Positions 31,702 through 42,075 of a stretch of DNA of 64,000 nucleotides are shown here, in pieces; the first letter of the stretch is position 1; every line of letters starts with the position of its first letter. Where the stretch lies: positions 1-64,000 of the IMG/VR virus record IMGVR_UViG_3300011113_000265. One strand, written 5' to 3'. The stretch comes from a virus. The position numbers and the translations under genes were made by a program. Below the pieces are notes generated by a model, which saw nothing but the letters and a program-made list of their open reading frames with translations, searched no databases and had not been told where the DNA came from.

Positions 31702-32290
31702 AGCGTATAAGAGAGTTTTAATAGTATTAGGTATATTACTATTCCTAATCTGTTTAGGTAGCTGTAATGCAACAAAAAGAGCTGAAAAGAAATTTCAAAA
31801 GGCTATTAACAAGTTTGGGCAGAAAGAATCTGCTAACTATATAATAACAAGATATCCTGAATACTTTAAAACTAAAACTATTCATGACACTACAGTAGTT
31901 GAAATACCTGTCATTATACCAGGTGATACACTTAATGTAGGATTTAATTGTGACAGTTTAGTACAATCTTTACAAGATGGTACAACAGTTGCTTTGGGTG
32001 AAAATAAGAAACTTAAACTTGAAGTAGAGAAATTAGGTAAAAGACTTAAGATTAAAAGTACTTTAAAACCTGATACTATAGTAGTACATGACACTATTCC
32101 AGTTACTGTACAAGTACCTTGTCCTGATATAGATATGTTATCTACAAAAAATGTAGAACTATTAACAGAACAATTAAAACATAAAAAAGCTCAAGTTACT
32201 AACTTGTATCTTATTATAGCACTATTAATAGCTGGTTTTATTGGATTTGAATATTTTAAATATAATAAAAAACAAGATAAAACTATTTAA
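31691..32290 (+). CDS. Probable unimolecular spanin (199 aa)
   Basis: The N-terminus is a lipoprotein signal: a basic start, a hydrophobic stretch and a lipobox LGSC with C25. The middle is charged and partly coiled coil (LKLEVEKLGKRLKIKSTLK), with strand-like HDTTVVEIPVIIPGDT and DTIVVHDTIPVTVQVPCP repeats. Residues about 172-190 (LYLIIALLIAGFIGFEYF) are a C-terminal membrane helix. A protein tethered to the outer membrane by lipid and to the inner membrane by a C-terminal helix has the topology of a u-spanin, which fuses the membranes at lysis. A terminator follows. Family match is by topology, not sequence. Confidence 0.65.
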   Translation: MKIKAYKRVLIVLGILLFLICLGSCNATKRAEKKFQKAINKFGQKESANYIITRYPEYFKTKTIHDTTVVEIPVIIPGDTLNVGFNCDSLVQSLQDGTTVALGENKKLKLEVEKLGKRLKIKSTLKPDTIVVHDTIPVTVQVPCPDIDMLSTKNVELLTEQLKHKKAQVTNLYLIIALLIAGFIGFEYFKYNKKQDKTI

Positions 32291-32340
32291 TTTAATAGAT
32301 TTGATTTGTATAAACACATTATATTACTTTATTAACATAC

Positions 32341-32368
32341 AGGCTCTTACTCAAGTATGAGCCTTTTT
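32341..32368 (+). terminator. Terminator ending the lysis cassette
   Basis: AGGCTC (32341-32346) pairs with GAGCCT (32359-32364), with an inner TAC/GTA pair, followed by TTTTA. It lies about 50 bases after the spanin stop and 12 bases before the next gene. Confidence 0.8.
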
Positions 32369-32379
32369 ACTTAAAATAA

Positions 32380-33090
32380 ATGGCTACAACAACATCTTTA
32401 GATCATATTGTATATTTAGTACTTGACCAAATTAGAGGTAGATCAGTAGTTACTGATACTATATTACCTGAGCAAGTTGAACAAATAGTAATTAATTTAA
32501 GATCTCAACTTATTAAACAAGATTCTAATAAAGGTTATACAGCTGATCCTTACATTATTCAAGACTTAGGTTGTGTTGAAATGGAAGTAGTAGATGCAGC
32601 TGAATCTTGTATTATTGAAGCTGGTTGTAATTTATTAAGAAGTGTTAAACCTATACCAAGCACAATAGAACTTCATCATAGTCAATTATTTACTAGAGTA
32701 GGACCTGTTAATAAGGGATTACCTGGTTATGATTATGTGCACTATGAAAGAATACCTTATGTATTAAATAACAAATATACTAAGAATAGAGTTAAGTATT
32801 ATATGCAAAATACTAACGGTTATTTGTATCTTATAGTACCTAACAATATATTACAGGTATTAAAGTTTATAAATATACAAGGTGTATTTGAAGATCCAAG
32901 AGATGCTTATAACTTTGAAGATTGTGATGGAAGACCTTGCTATTCTTCAACAGATCCTTTCCCAATTAAAAACTGGATGGTTAATAGTATAGTAGATATG
33001 GCTGTTAAATTGTTCTTAGCTACACAAGCTTCAGTAGCTGAAGATACTACTAATAATAATGAAAATGATTACACAACACAAGCTAAGTAA
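32380..33090 (+). CDS. Probable ring/adaptor protein of the neck (236 aa)
   Basis: Opens with a helical region (LDHIVYLVLDQIRGRSVVTD, then EQVEQIVINLRSQLIKQDSN) followed by a beta-rich core with HYERIPYVLNNKYTKNRVKY and YLYLIVPNNILQVLKFIN. This order, helix pair then beta sheet then helix (MVNSIVDMAVKLFLATQAS), fits head-to-tail adaptor proteins, of which crAss-like phages have several stacked rings. It is followed by two more genes of the same group and the muzzle. The last 32 bases overlap the next gene. Confidence 0.6.
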   Translation: MATTTSLDHIVYLVLDQIRGRSVVTDTILPEQVEQIVINLRSQLIKQDSNKGYTADPYIIQDLGCVEMEVVDAAESCIIEAGCNLLRSVKPIPSTIELHHSQLFTRVGPVNKGLPGYDYVHYERIPYVLNNKYTKNRVKYYMQNTNGYLYLIVPNNILQVLKFINIQGVFEDPRDAYNFEDCDGRPCYSSTDPFPIKNWMVNSIVDMAVKLFLATQASVAEDTTNNNENDYTTQAK

Positions 33091-33664
33091 TACTGAATTA
33101 GGTATTAAAGAAAGAGGTAAAGGTAAGTATCTTGCTGATTATGGATTAGGAGATTATTATAAATATTATTTAAATAATCTTAGTAAAGCTGAATTACCAT
33201 TAGGAACTGATTTAAAAGATTTAAAATACAATGTATCTTTTAATAAGTATAGAAGTGTGCTTATGAAGATATTTAGAAAAGCTAGAACTAAAATGATTCT
33301 TACTAATTCTGAATATCCACTACCTTGTAAGATGGGTAGAATTATGATACAGAAAGTTAGAAAGAAACTACAATTAGATGAGAATGGTAATGTAATTAAA
33401 CGAGTACCTATTAACTATAAAGCAACTAGAGAATTGTGGGCTACTGATCCTGAAGCTAAAGAGAAAAGATTAAAAATATATCAGTTTAATGATCATACTA
33501 ATGGTTACAGATTAAAGATAGTATGGTTAAAAAAGAATTGTAATATGAATAAAAAGAAATATTACAAACTTACAGCTGTGAGAGAATTTAAAAGACAAGT
33601 ACCTGAACTAATTAAAAAACATCCTGAGTTAGATTTTTTTGTAAGTCCTTTCTCAGATTACTAA
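33059..33664 (+). CDS. Conserved virion protein near the muzzle (201 aa)
   Basis: Basic protein with GKYLADYGLGDYYKYYLNNL and a strongly patterned KRVPINYKATRELWATDPEA segment, followed by KRLKIYQFNDHTNGYRLKIV. I take this to be one of the conserved crAss-like neck or tail proteins by position. The start overlaps the previous gene by 32 bases; an ATG at 33065 (MITQHKLSN) is an alternative. No enzymatic motif. Confidence 0.6.
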   Translation: MKMITQHKLSNTELGIKERGKGKYLADYGLGDYYKYYLNNLSKAELPLGTDLKDLKYNVSFNKYRSVLMKIFRKARTKMILTNSEYPLPCKMGRIMIQKVRKKLQLDENGNVIKRVPINYKATRELWATDPEAKEKRLKIYQFNDHTNGYRLKIVWLKKNCNMNKKKYYKLTAVREFKRQVPELIKKHPELDFFVSPFSDY

Positions 33665-33679
33665 TATACAAATTAAAAT

Positions 33680-34531
33680 ATGGCATTAAATGGTAAGTTA
33701 ATTTCAGTTAATGAAGTTATAAACAATGTACTTAGAGATAACCAATATAAGAATCAACAGTTTGAAGTAGGAAGTTTTGTAGAATGGGCTAATGAAGCTT
33801 GTGATTTAATAGGTGTACCTTATAATCTTATTAATGATTATGCAATTATTGATATTGAGAATCATAAAGGATTTATACCTTGTAACCTACATACTTTAGA
33901 TCAAGCTATGGTACTTACTAAAAATGGTGTAATAGTACCTATGAGAGGTTCAACTTCTACTACTCATCCTTGGAACATTAATAACATTAATGACTATCCT
34001 TTAGTTAATCCTGTACAACCTGTAGGATTTGATCCTGATGGTAATCCTATTATTAACTTTAATAATTATGATAATGCTATTACTAAAGGATTAATTAATA
34101 ACTTACCTTACACATTAAGAGATATTACTTATAATGTTCAAGGTAATTATATATTCACCTCTTTTAAAGATGGTGCTCAAGTAATTATGTTTTATAAAGC
34201 TTTTCCAGTTGATCAAGAGGGTTACCCTCTTATACCTGATGATATTAGCTTTAAACAAGCTGTACAATCTTATATAAGACTTAAAGTAGATTACTTACTA
34301 TGGAGAAGAAATATTATTGCTAGAGATGTATTTGAATACTCTGAAAGAGAGTGGATGTGGTATGTAGGTCAAGCTAAAACTAAAGCTCTTACTCCTAATT
34401 ATGATATGATGGAATCTTGGAAGAATCAACACCTTACACTTATGCCTAGAATTAATGAACAAGCTAGAAACTTTGAAGGTATTGGTCAATCTCAATATAT
34501 TAACTTTGGTATGAGAAACTATAGATATTAA
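33680..34531 (+). CDS. Probable R1-type ring protein (283 aa)
   Basis: Helical start (VNEVINNVLRDNQYKNQQFE then FVEWANEACDLIGVPY) and a beta core, with a helical DVFEYSEREWMWYVGQAKTK region near the end. Its place immediately before the giant muzzle gene corresponds to the ring protein next to the muzzle in phiCrAss001 (gp43 beside gp44). T7 gp11-like tubular proteins have a similar build. It likely joins the portal-side rings to the muzzle. Confidence 0.65.
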   Translation: MALNGKLISVNEVINNVLRDNQYKNQQFEVGSFVEWANEACDLIGVPYNLINDYAIIDIENHKGFIPCNLHTLDQAMVLTKNGVIVPMRGSTSTTHPWNINNINDYPLVNPVQPVGFDPDGNPIINFNNYDNAITKGLINNLPYTLRDITYNVQGNYIFTSFKDGAQVIMFYKAFPVDQEGYPLIPDDISFKQAVQSYIRLKVDYLLWRRNIIARDVFEYSEREWMWYVGQAKTKALTPNYDMMESWKNQHLTLMPRINEQARNFEGIGQSQYINFGMRNYRY

Positions 34532-34536
34532 TACTA

Positions 34537-37500
34537 ATGACTCAAGAAAAAGAACAAGAACAAGGTGGTCAAACTAATGGTATTGCAATAAATACTTTTA
34601 CTGGAGGTATTAACCAAGACTTAGCTAAGACTATATATAAACAAGGTAATTATTTAGATGCTTTAAATATTACTTTACTTACTGATGGTGGATTAAGTAC
34701 AGCTGTTGTACAAAATAAGAAGGGAACTAAACTACAAATTCAGTTTCCTACAATTATTCCAGCTGCTACTTATGAATCTAATAGAGAATATCCTCAAGTT
34801 GTACCTGCTCAAGAAAATATAAAAGTTATTGAAGGTTTAGCAATAACTGATAGTAGTGGAGTACAAAACTTATTCTTTATTACAAAGAGTAATACTGTAG
34901 GTAATCCTAATGATAATGGTTATGGTCAAATATGGAGATGTAATTTTTTAGGTACTACTGATAATATATCAGGTGCTATTAATGGTTTTGAATTAACTGT
35001 TAATAATCATATGATGTATAATAGAAATCTTAACTTTAAGTTTGTAGAAAGAATTAAAGCTATTGGTAAGTATGAGAATGAAAACTTTTGTAGAATATAC
35101 TGGACTGATGGTATTAATCCATTAAGAAGTATTAATACAATAGGTTCTTTACAATCTTTATTAAACATACCTGTAAGAACTTTAAATATAGTATCTGAAT
35201 GTAATTTAGATACTCCTGTTATTAGTAGATTAATTAAAGGTAGTTTACCTGAAGGTAAATATCAATTAGCTTATAGATTATTAAGTAAAAGTGGAGATTT
35301 AACTAACTTCAGTACTTGTAGTAATTTAATAGATGTTATTGAAGGTAATGAGTTTAATAGTGAACTTGGATACCCATTAGCTGATACAATAGAGTATACT
35401 ACAGATGTTATGGCTGCTACAGATAGTAAAGAAGTTATTGACTCTGATAAAGGTATTGAGTTTTATATACCTCGTATTGATAAAGATTATGAAATGATTC
35501 AATACGCTTTAGTATATTATAGCCAACCTAATTTACCTGAAATATTTGTATATCCTTATAAAGAAATATCTTTGTATAGAAATCAATATGAAAGCTTTAC
35601 TGATTTATTTAGTGATACTTTTCTATTAACTACAGAAGAGTTTAATATAATGTATGCTCCATTTGAAAAAGTAGGTACTATTGAAGTTAAAGATAATATC
35701 TTATTTGCTGCTAATACTACTAATGAAATGTTTAAAGTTGATGTAGATTACAGAGCTTATAGATATAATAATAATGGTGAATGTACTACTTATGAATTAG
35801 ATGGAACTACAAATACTTTTACTACTAACTATCCTAATAATGATTTATTAGATGTTATTAATCCTTATAATGATGAGAGTGGTAAGATATTTGGTTTAAA
35901 TAATGTAGGTAATCCTACAACTTGGTATAATAATCATCAATATAAATATAAACAAGATGGTGTTACTTTAGGTGGTCAAGGTCCTAATATTGGTTATACT
36001 TTTGGTACAACTCAAATTATAGTTGATAGTGGTGTTAATCCAGCATTAAAAATTAATAGAGCTCCTTTAATTAAAACTGAAGTAGATAATAATTCTACAC
36101 TTATAAGTGTACCTAATCATGTTACTAATAATAATGGTAGTTTTAGTAGTTTAAAATCTCCTTATAAAGCTAGCTGTCAAGTATCTTGGCAACGTGGAGA
36201 AGTATATAGGTTTGGTATTACTTTTTATAATAAGAAAGGACAAGCTTCTTATGTTAACTGGATAGGTGATATTAAGATGCCTGACTTTAATGAAACTAAT
36301 AATCCTGCTTGTTTACTATCAACATTTAGTAGTAATAATGCTAAGTTAACAATGTATTCTACTTATATAGATTTTGATGTTAATGTACCTCAAGATTTAG
36401 CTGAAGAAATTAGTGGATTTAGAATAGTATATGTTGAAAGACAAGAAAATGATAAGACTAGGTTTGGTACTGCTATTACTGGTGGTATGCAAACTTTTGA
36501 TAGATTAAATATTAATGATCAAAATATAAATTATACTATATCAATTATAGCAACTGTTATTTGTTATAAAATAGGTAATTATATAGATGAAATAGATGGT
36601 AGTGATTCTACAGATCCATTTAATATTAAAGAAAATATTAGAGAAAAAATAATGCAAGCAGCTGCAGCAACTATTTATAAAAAAATAAATGGTATGCCTT
36701 CAGCAGCTCAACAAAGAGTAACTAGTTCTGAAGATTTAGCTGATTTAGTTGATTCTGTATTAGATGGTGCTGTTAATACTAACAATGGATTTTTTAGTTC
36801 TATATTAAGTAGTGCTGGAAATTTAATTAAATTAATATTTCCTAAAACTATTGAAAAAATTAAAGAATCTATTAAAGAAGATTTAAGAAAAGTATTAGCT
36901 TATAAAGTAGCTGGATTACATCCTAACGTATATTCTTTAGGTCAAATAGGATTTGCTAATGCTGCAATAGCTAGTTCTTCTGGATTAGCTCATATAGGAT
37001 ACACAATATCTCCTAATATTGATTTTGGTAAATATGAATTTAAACAAGGAGATTATTTAAAACCTATTCATATATTTAATCAAGGTAATAAAGCTACATA
37101 TCAATTACATAGAGATTCTACTGTAGGATTATACAATATATTAGATAGTTCTGCTTATTTAAGAAAATGGTATGGTGGTAGTAATATACCTTGGAATGAA
37201 GTAGCTGATAGTGATGCTAGAAGAATATATATTAATAATCAAAAAGTACTTATACCTGGTGAGTTATTAGGATCTGGTTTTGATAATGTAATGAATAGTC
37301 AAAATGCTGAAAGTGTAGATTTAGATTTTTTAATATCTAATAGTTATGTATCTTCAATACCTCAAGCTAATAAAAGAGGGGAAATTGTTAGTGCAATTAA
37401 TATGATGATTAACGATGTTACTTTAGCTGTTAAACAAGGTATTATGAATGCTGGAGGAACTTATTATTTTACTGCTGCTGAATCTTTTTTAAAAAAGATA

Positions 37501-39483
37501 GTAAGACCTCACACTGTATTAGGTATAGGAGATAAAAAACATTTAATTATTACTAATGCTTTATTTGATAATAATGGTATACCTGTAGGAAATTGGTTTG
37601 AAAATTATGAAGAAGAATCTTATCAATCTGATTTATTAAATCCAATATATGAATCAAAAGATGCTCTTAGATTTAAAGATCATGGTGGAGATTATACAGT
37701 AACTTATTGTAGACCTATAAGTAATAATCAATATGGTGGAGTAGGTTATAGTAGTAGAGCTAATAATGAGTATATACCTGCAAGTGAATATTATTCTTAT
37801 ACAAATAGAGTAGGTAATACTGTAAATATAAAAGCTAGTTTAGGTGATACTTATGTAGGAGTATATGATGCAGTTAATTACTGTTATTACTATAATCAAG
37901 TAAGACCAGCTGGTTATCAAGATCCTATTAGAAGTAAGAAAGGAATGTATGAAATATTTCCTTGTGAAGCTAGTTTTAACTTTAGTTTAAGAGAAGGTAA
38001 TCACCCAATTATTAGTTTATCTCCAGATGATTTAAAAGAAAATTCTGATTTTAAAACTGAAAGTATTAGTAATCCTGATAAAAGTAAATTGTATAATTTT
38101 TTAAAAAAACCCATTGTAGGTAAAACTGTACTTGGTCTAGGAGCTTTACAATTTGCAGGAAGGTCAGCTATGCTTGGTCCAATAGGAGCACTTGCTGGTG
38201 GAGCTGCAAGTTTATTTTCAACAAATTTATTAGTTAGCTCTATAATAAAATCATTTAAAAAACGTATGATTAAGAATGGTCCTGATACTGCTAATTTAGT
38301 ATTAAGGAATGAAAGATTCTTATTATCTGAGTTTAAGTATAATGATGTGTTTAATCAAAAATATAACATTCAAAAGTATTTTCCACCTAGTTTATTTTAT
38401 GCTAATGAAGTAGATCAATATACTAATAGAATATGGCATTCTGCTCCTAAGATAGATGGTGAGGTAATTGATAGTTGGAGAAACTTTCAATTTGTAGATT
38501 ACTTAGATGTTGAAGGTACACAAGGTCCTATTATAGAATTAGTTGTTAATAAGAATAAAATATTTTATTATCAAACAAATGGTGTAGGTGTTGCTAGTAG
38601 TAATGAAAGAGGTGCTGTTCAAGGATCTGAAGGTAATATAATTTTAAGTAATAATAAAATATTATTAAGATATGATTACATTACTAAGGAAACTGGAACT
38701 TCACAACAATATAGTGTAATTAATACTAATAGTGCAATATATCATTATGATAATAGTCTTAAAAAGATATTTAAACTAGGAGAAGGATTAGAATGTATAT
38801 CTGATAACTTAGGTTTATTTAGTAAACTACAAAGTGTTAATAATGATATTAATAGAAGACTTAATACTGTCCATGGTATATATGATACAGAATATCAAAC
38901 AATATATTATACATTCTTAGATCCAGTTAATTCTCAAAATAGTTTTACTATTGGATATAATGAAAAGTTAAATGTATTTGAAAGTTTTTATAGTTTTACA
39001 CCTAAGACTTACTTTAGAATGAATACTATGGTATTTGGTAGTATGAGTAATAATCAATGTTATTGGCATAACAAAGGTGATTATGGTAGTTTTTATGGTA
39101 CTACTTATCCAAGCAAAATTAAAGTATTAACTAATGATGCACCATTAACTACTAAGGTTTGGGATAATCAAAAGTTTCAAACACAAGTATACAATACTAA
39201 TGGAGTATTACTTAATAATGATACATTTGATTTTATTCAACATAAAACTGAAAATCAAAATACAGGTTTAATTACATTAACTCCACAAAGTAATATAGTT
39301 AAGAAGGAAAGAGATTGGAAATTGATTATACCTAGAGATATTAACAATGCTACATTTAGTACTTTAAGTAAACCTAGATTAAGAGATATGTATTTAGAAA
39401 CTGAAATAACTTATACTAATACAGATAATCAAAGATTTATCTTACATCCAATAACAACATTTTATAGACAATCAATACATTAA
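34537..39483 (+). CDS. Muzzle-like tail protein (1648 aa)
   Basis: Very large and rich in Asn, Tyr, Thr and Ser, with beta-propeller-like repeats (NGIAINTFTGGINQDLAKTI start; YETDVMAATD-like strands; RNFQFVDYLDVEGTQGPIIE). Tail nozzle proteins of podovirus-like phages (T7 gp12, crAss muzzle gp44) share this style and position. About residues 700-1240 look like an insertion: helical, alanine-rich and partly hydrophobic, with AAIASSSGLAHIGYTIS and, near 1194-1240, LGLGALQFAGRSAMLGPIGA. Such hydrophobic parts might insert into a membrane during ejection. Function by analogy: a tube at the tail end through which DNA and cargo leave. Confidence 0.7.
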   Translation: MTQEKEQEQGGQTNGIAINTFTGGINQDLAKTIYKQGNYLDALNITLLTDGGLSTAVVQNKKGTKLQIQFPTIIPAATYESNREYPQVVPAQENIKVIEGLAITDSSGVQNLFFITKSNTVGNPNDNGYGQIWRCNFLGTTDNISGAINGFELTVNNHMMYNRNLNFKFVERIKAIGKYENENFCRIYWTDGINPLRSINTIGSLQSLLNIPVRTLNIVSECNLDTPVISRLIKGSLPEGKYQLAYRLLSKSGDLTNFSTCSNLIDVIEGNEFNSELGYPLADTIEYTTDVMAATDSKEVIDSDKGIEFYIPRIDKDYEMIQYALVYYSQPNLPEIFVYPYKEISLYRNQYESFTDLFSDTFLLTTEEFNIMYAPFEKVGTIEVKDNILFAANTTNEMFKVDVDYRAYRYNNNGECTTYELDGTTNTFTTNYPNNDLLDVINPYNDESGKIFGLNNVGNPTTWYNNHQYKYKQDGVTLGGQGPNIGYTFGTTQIIVDSGVNPALKINRAPLIKTEVDNNSTLISVPNHVTNNNGSFSSLKSPYKASCQVSWQRGEVYRFGITFYNKKGQASYVNWIGDIKMPDFNETNNPACLLSTFSSNNAKLTMYSTYIDFDVNVPQDLAEEISGFRIVYVERQENDKTRFGTAITGGMQTFDRLNINDQNINYTISIIATVICYKIGNYIDEIDGSDSTDPFNIKENIREKIMQAAAATIYKKINGMPSAAQQRVTSSEDLADLVDSVLDGAVNTNNGFFSSILSSAGNLIKLIFPKTIEKIKESIKEDLRKVLAYKVAGLHPNVYSLGQIGFANAAIASSSGLAHIGYTISPNIDFGKYEFKQGDYLKPIHIFNQGNKATYQLHRDSTVGLYNILDSSAYLRKWYGGSNIPWNEVADSDARRIYINNQKVLIPGELLGSGFDNVMNSQNAESVDLDFLISNSYVSSIPQANKRGEIVSAINMMINDVTLAVKQGIMNAGGTYYFTAAESFLKKIVRPHTVLGIGDKKHLIITNALFDNNGIPVGNWFENYEEESYQSDLLNPIYESKDALRFKDHGGDYTVTYCRPISNNQYGGVGYSSRANNEYIPASEYYSYTNRVGNTVNIKASLGDTYVGVYDAVNYCYYYNQVRPAGYQDPIRSKKGMYEIFPCEASFNFSLREGNHPIISLSPDDLKENSDFKTESISNPDKSKLYNFLKKPIVGKTVLGLGALQFAGRSAMLGPIGALAGGAASLFSTNLLVSSIIKSFKKRMIKNGPDTANLVLRNERFLLSEFKYNDVFNQKYNIQKYFPPSLFYANEVDQYTNRIWHSAPKIDGEVIDSWRNFQFVDYLDVEGTQGPIIELVVNKNKIFYYQTNGVGVASSNERGAVQGSEGNIILSNNKILLRYDYITKETGTSQQYSVINTNSAIYHYDNSLKKIFKLGEGLECISDNLGLFSKLQSVNNDINRRLNTVHGIYDTEYQTIYYTFLDPVNSQNSFTIGYNEKLNVFESFYSFTPKTYFRMNTMVFGSMSNNQCYWHNKGDYGSFYGTTYPSKIKVLTNDAPLTTKVWDNQKFQTQVYNTNGVLLNNDTFDFIQHKTENQNTGLITLTPQSNIVKKERDWKLIIPRDINNATFSTLSKPRLRDMYLETEITYTNTDNQRFILHPITTFYRQSIH

Positions 39484-39486
39484 GAT

Positions 39487-42075
39487 ATGCCTGATAATAA
39501 ACAAAAAACTAAAGTATTTACAGATAAAAAATTATTTGATAAAGCTAATCAAGCTTATAATGATAGTTTGAATTTATTTAATTATACTAAAGATGATATT
39601 AAAAAATTAAAAAAATTAGAAAGAGAATCACCAACATTGCAAGATGCTTGGTTAAAATGGTATAATTTAAATAATGATGATAATAAATTAGAATCCTTTG
39701 AAAAATCAAGAATTAATTTAAAAAATATAAATAATAAATGGCCTGAACCTATTAATTTTTATCATACTATCGGAGGTGGTGGAGCAGAAGAATATAAAAA
39801 ACCAACAACTAAACCTGTCTATCAACCAGAAGTTACAAATAGTGTTTCTCCAATTGCAAAACCAAAACCTAATTTAGGTAAAGCTAAACCTAGACCTAAA
39901 ATAGAACCTATTAAACCATTAGGTATTAAACCTATGAATACTTCTGTAGAACCTAAACTAGCAGATAAGAAACAAGAAATAATACAAGAACCTATGAATA
40001 AAAAACAAACATATACAGCATCTCCTAATCTTAAAAAGATGGGTAAATCTACAGGTAGAGAATATGTAGATGGACAATGGATAGAAACTAAATCTAAAGG
40101 TGGAACAGTTAAAAAATATGCAGTAGGTGGCGGATTTGATTTATTAGGATCAGTAGATCCTAGTATTATGAAAAATCTTACAACAGCTCCTAAAACATTT
40201 ACACCAAGTACTACTGCACCAGCAGTTCCTGCAAGTACAGGTAGTAATTTTCAAATGCCTAGTTTAGGTGGTGGAGGTAGTAGTGCTCCACAACAAACTT
40301 CACAAGATCCTAATGCTCCTAAAAAAAAGAATATAGGTAAAATTGTAGGTAGTGTTGTTGGAGGTGTTGCTGGATCACTTATTGCTCCTGGTGTAGGTAC
40401 TATGATAGGATCTACTATTGGAGGTGGTATAGGTGGTGCTATAGATAATAAAACTTATCAAAATAAAGTTGAAGATTATACTGCTACTGCTATTGCTAAT
40501 AAATCTAGTCAACAAAATGCAATGATTTCTAATATACCTGGTAACTTTAATCCTAATGCTCAAACTAAGCAATTTAAAAAAGGCGGTGAGTTAATTAAAC
40601 GTGCAGATGGTTCTTATTCTAAAAGAGGTCTTTGGGATAATATAAGAGCTAATAAAGGTAGTGGTAAAGCTCCTACTAAAGAGATGCTTGAACAAGAAAA
40701 AAAGATTAAAGCTAATATGGCTCATGGTGGTATAGATACTAGTAACTCTATGAGTGGTCCTAAGTATTTAGATGGTGGTATGCTTAAACCTATGGGTAAT
40801 GATATGTATGAAGTTAAATCATATAAGAAAGGTACTGATAAGGTAGAGTACAGACCTAACGTATTTATTGATAATAAAGAGATTATACGCAAGAATTCTG
40901 ATGGATCTACTCAAATACTTAGTGATGATTTAGGATACGCTAAAGTAGCTAAAAACATTGCTAAAGCTAAAGGTGGTAATATAACTGATGAACAGTTTGA
41001 TCAATTGTATATGAATCAAGAAATGTCTAAAGCTAGTAAAGGTAAAGGTAATAAATATGTTGAAGGTGGTACTGATAAAAAACTTAAATTAAGAAATCCT
41101 ATGAGTGATGATAGGGCTACATCAGTTTTAGGTAATTTTGATAGTTTTGGTGCAGGTAAACCTGTATCTGGTTCTATTGATGCTGGATATTCACCTGATA
41201 AATTTAATATTGATCCTAAAAAAGGATTAACAGTAAAACCATTTACATATAAAACACCTGGTTCATTAGGGTATGATACTCCTAAAAAACAACCTGGTGC
41301 ATTTGATGTTAAAACTCCTGAAGTTGATTTAAAAGCTTCTAAATTTATTGGAGAAACAAAAGGTAAATACGAATATAATCCCCAAGTACCTAAAGATAAA
41401 AAATCTCTTGATACTAAAGTTAATCCATTAGGTTATTTATCTAGTCTTGCTGGACCTGCTTATAATATTGCTCAAGGTTTAAAAGGTGGTGATCCAGTTG
41501 ATTTTGAAAGAATGAATACTAAGTATCAATTTGCTGATCCTAGAGGTGCTATGGCTGCAGCTAGTAGAGGAGTAACATCTGCTTATAATGCTGCTAAAAA
41601 TGCTGCTAAAACTACAACTACTAGTGCTGGTGAGTATCTTGCTAATATGGGAAATTTAGCTAGTAAAGAAGGTATAGATAGAGCTGCTGCTTTAACTAAT
41701 ATTAAAGCTCAATATGATATGGCTAATACACAAGGTTTAAATCAAACTAACTTAGCTAAAGATCAGTTTAATGCTCAAACTCAAATGCAAGAATCTATTG
41801 CTAGACAACAAGAAAAAGATGCAGCTAGAAGTTCTATTAGTAAAGGTTTAGCTGGATTAAGTCAGAATACTATGGGTTATATGTCTGATGTAAATGCTAA
41901 TAAAACTCAACGTAGATTTGTTGATTTAATTAACTCAGGTAAATATGAATATGTTGAAGAAATAGATGCTGATGGAAAACCACGTATAAAACTAGTTCCT
42001 AAAAAAGGAGCTAAATCAAATAGTGTTCAAGTTACACCTTCTCCTACAAAACAAACTGAACCTGCTACTGAATAA
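39487..42075 (+). CDS. Virion cargo protein with glycine zipper and KYxxGG motifs (862 aa)
   Basis: Follows the muzzle gene, where crAss-like phages encode a cargo protein (gp45 in phiCrAss001). Pro- and Lys-rich disordered parts (KPKPNLGKAKPRPKIEPIKP) alternate with helices. Residues about 283-320 form a Gly-zipper hydrophobic stretch (GSVVGGVAGSLIAPGVGTMI), suited to membrane insertion. Motif KYAVGG (210-215), KYLDGG (426-431) and KYVEGG (523-528) recur, plus a KKGGELIKRADGS segment. The C-terminal third is helical (TKTTTSAGEYLANMG and NMANTQG-like). It is probably packaged and ejected, possibly making a channel; processing at the GG motifs is speculative. Confidence 0.65.
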   Translation: MPDNKQKTKVFTDKKLFDKANQAYNDSLNLFNYTKDDIKKLKKLERESPTLQDAWLKWYNLNNDDNKLESFEKSRINLKNINNKWPEPINFYHTIGGGGAEEYKKPTTKPVYQPEVTNSVSPIAKPKPNLGKAKPRPKIEPIKPLGIKPMNTSVEPKLADKKQEIIQEPMNKKQTYTASPNLKKMGKSTGREYVDGQWIETKSKGGTVKKYAVGGGFDLLGSVDPSIMKNLTTAPKTFTPSTTAPAVPASTGSNFQMPSLGGGGSSAPQQTSQDPNAPKKKNIGKIVGSVVGGVAGSLIAPGVGTMIGSTIGGGIGGAIDNKTYQNKVEDYTATAIANKSSQQNAMISNIPGNFNPNAQTKQFKKGGELIKRADGSYSKRGLWDNIRANKGSGKAPTKEMLEQEKKIKANMAHGGIDTSNSMSGPKYLDGGMLKPMGNDMYEVKSYKKGTDKVEYRPNVFIDNKEIIRKNSDGSTQILSDDLGYAKVAKNIAKAKGGNITDEQFDQLYMNQEMSKASKGKGNKYVEGGTDKKLKLRNPMSDDRATSVLGNFDSFGAGKPVSGSIDAGYSPDKFNIDPKKGLTVKPFTYKTPGSLGYDTPKKQPGAFDVKTPEVDLKASKFIGETKGKYEYNPQVPKDKKSLDTKVNPLGYLSSLAGPAYNIAQGLKGGDPVDFERMNTKYQFADPRGAMAAASRGVTSAYNAAKNAAKTTTTSAGEYLANMGNLASKEGIDRAAALTNIKAQYDMANTQGLNQTNLAKDQFNAQTQMQESIARQQEKDAARSSISKGLAGLSQNTMGYMSDVNANKTQRRFVDLINSGKYEYVEEIDADGKPRIKLVPKKGAKSNSVQVTPSPTKQTEPATE

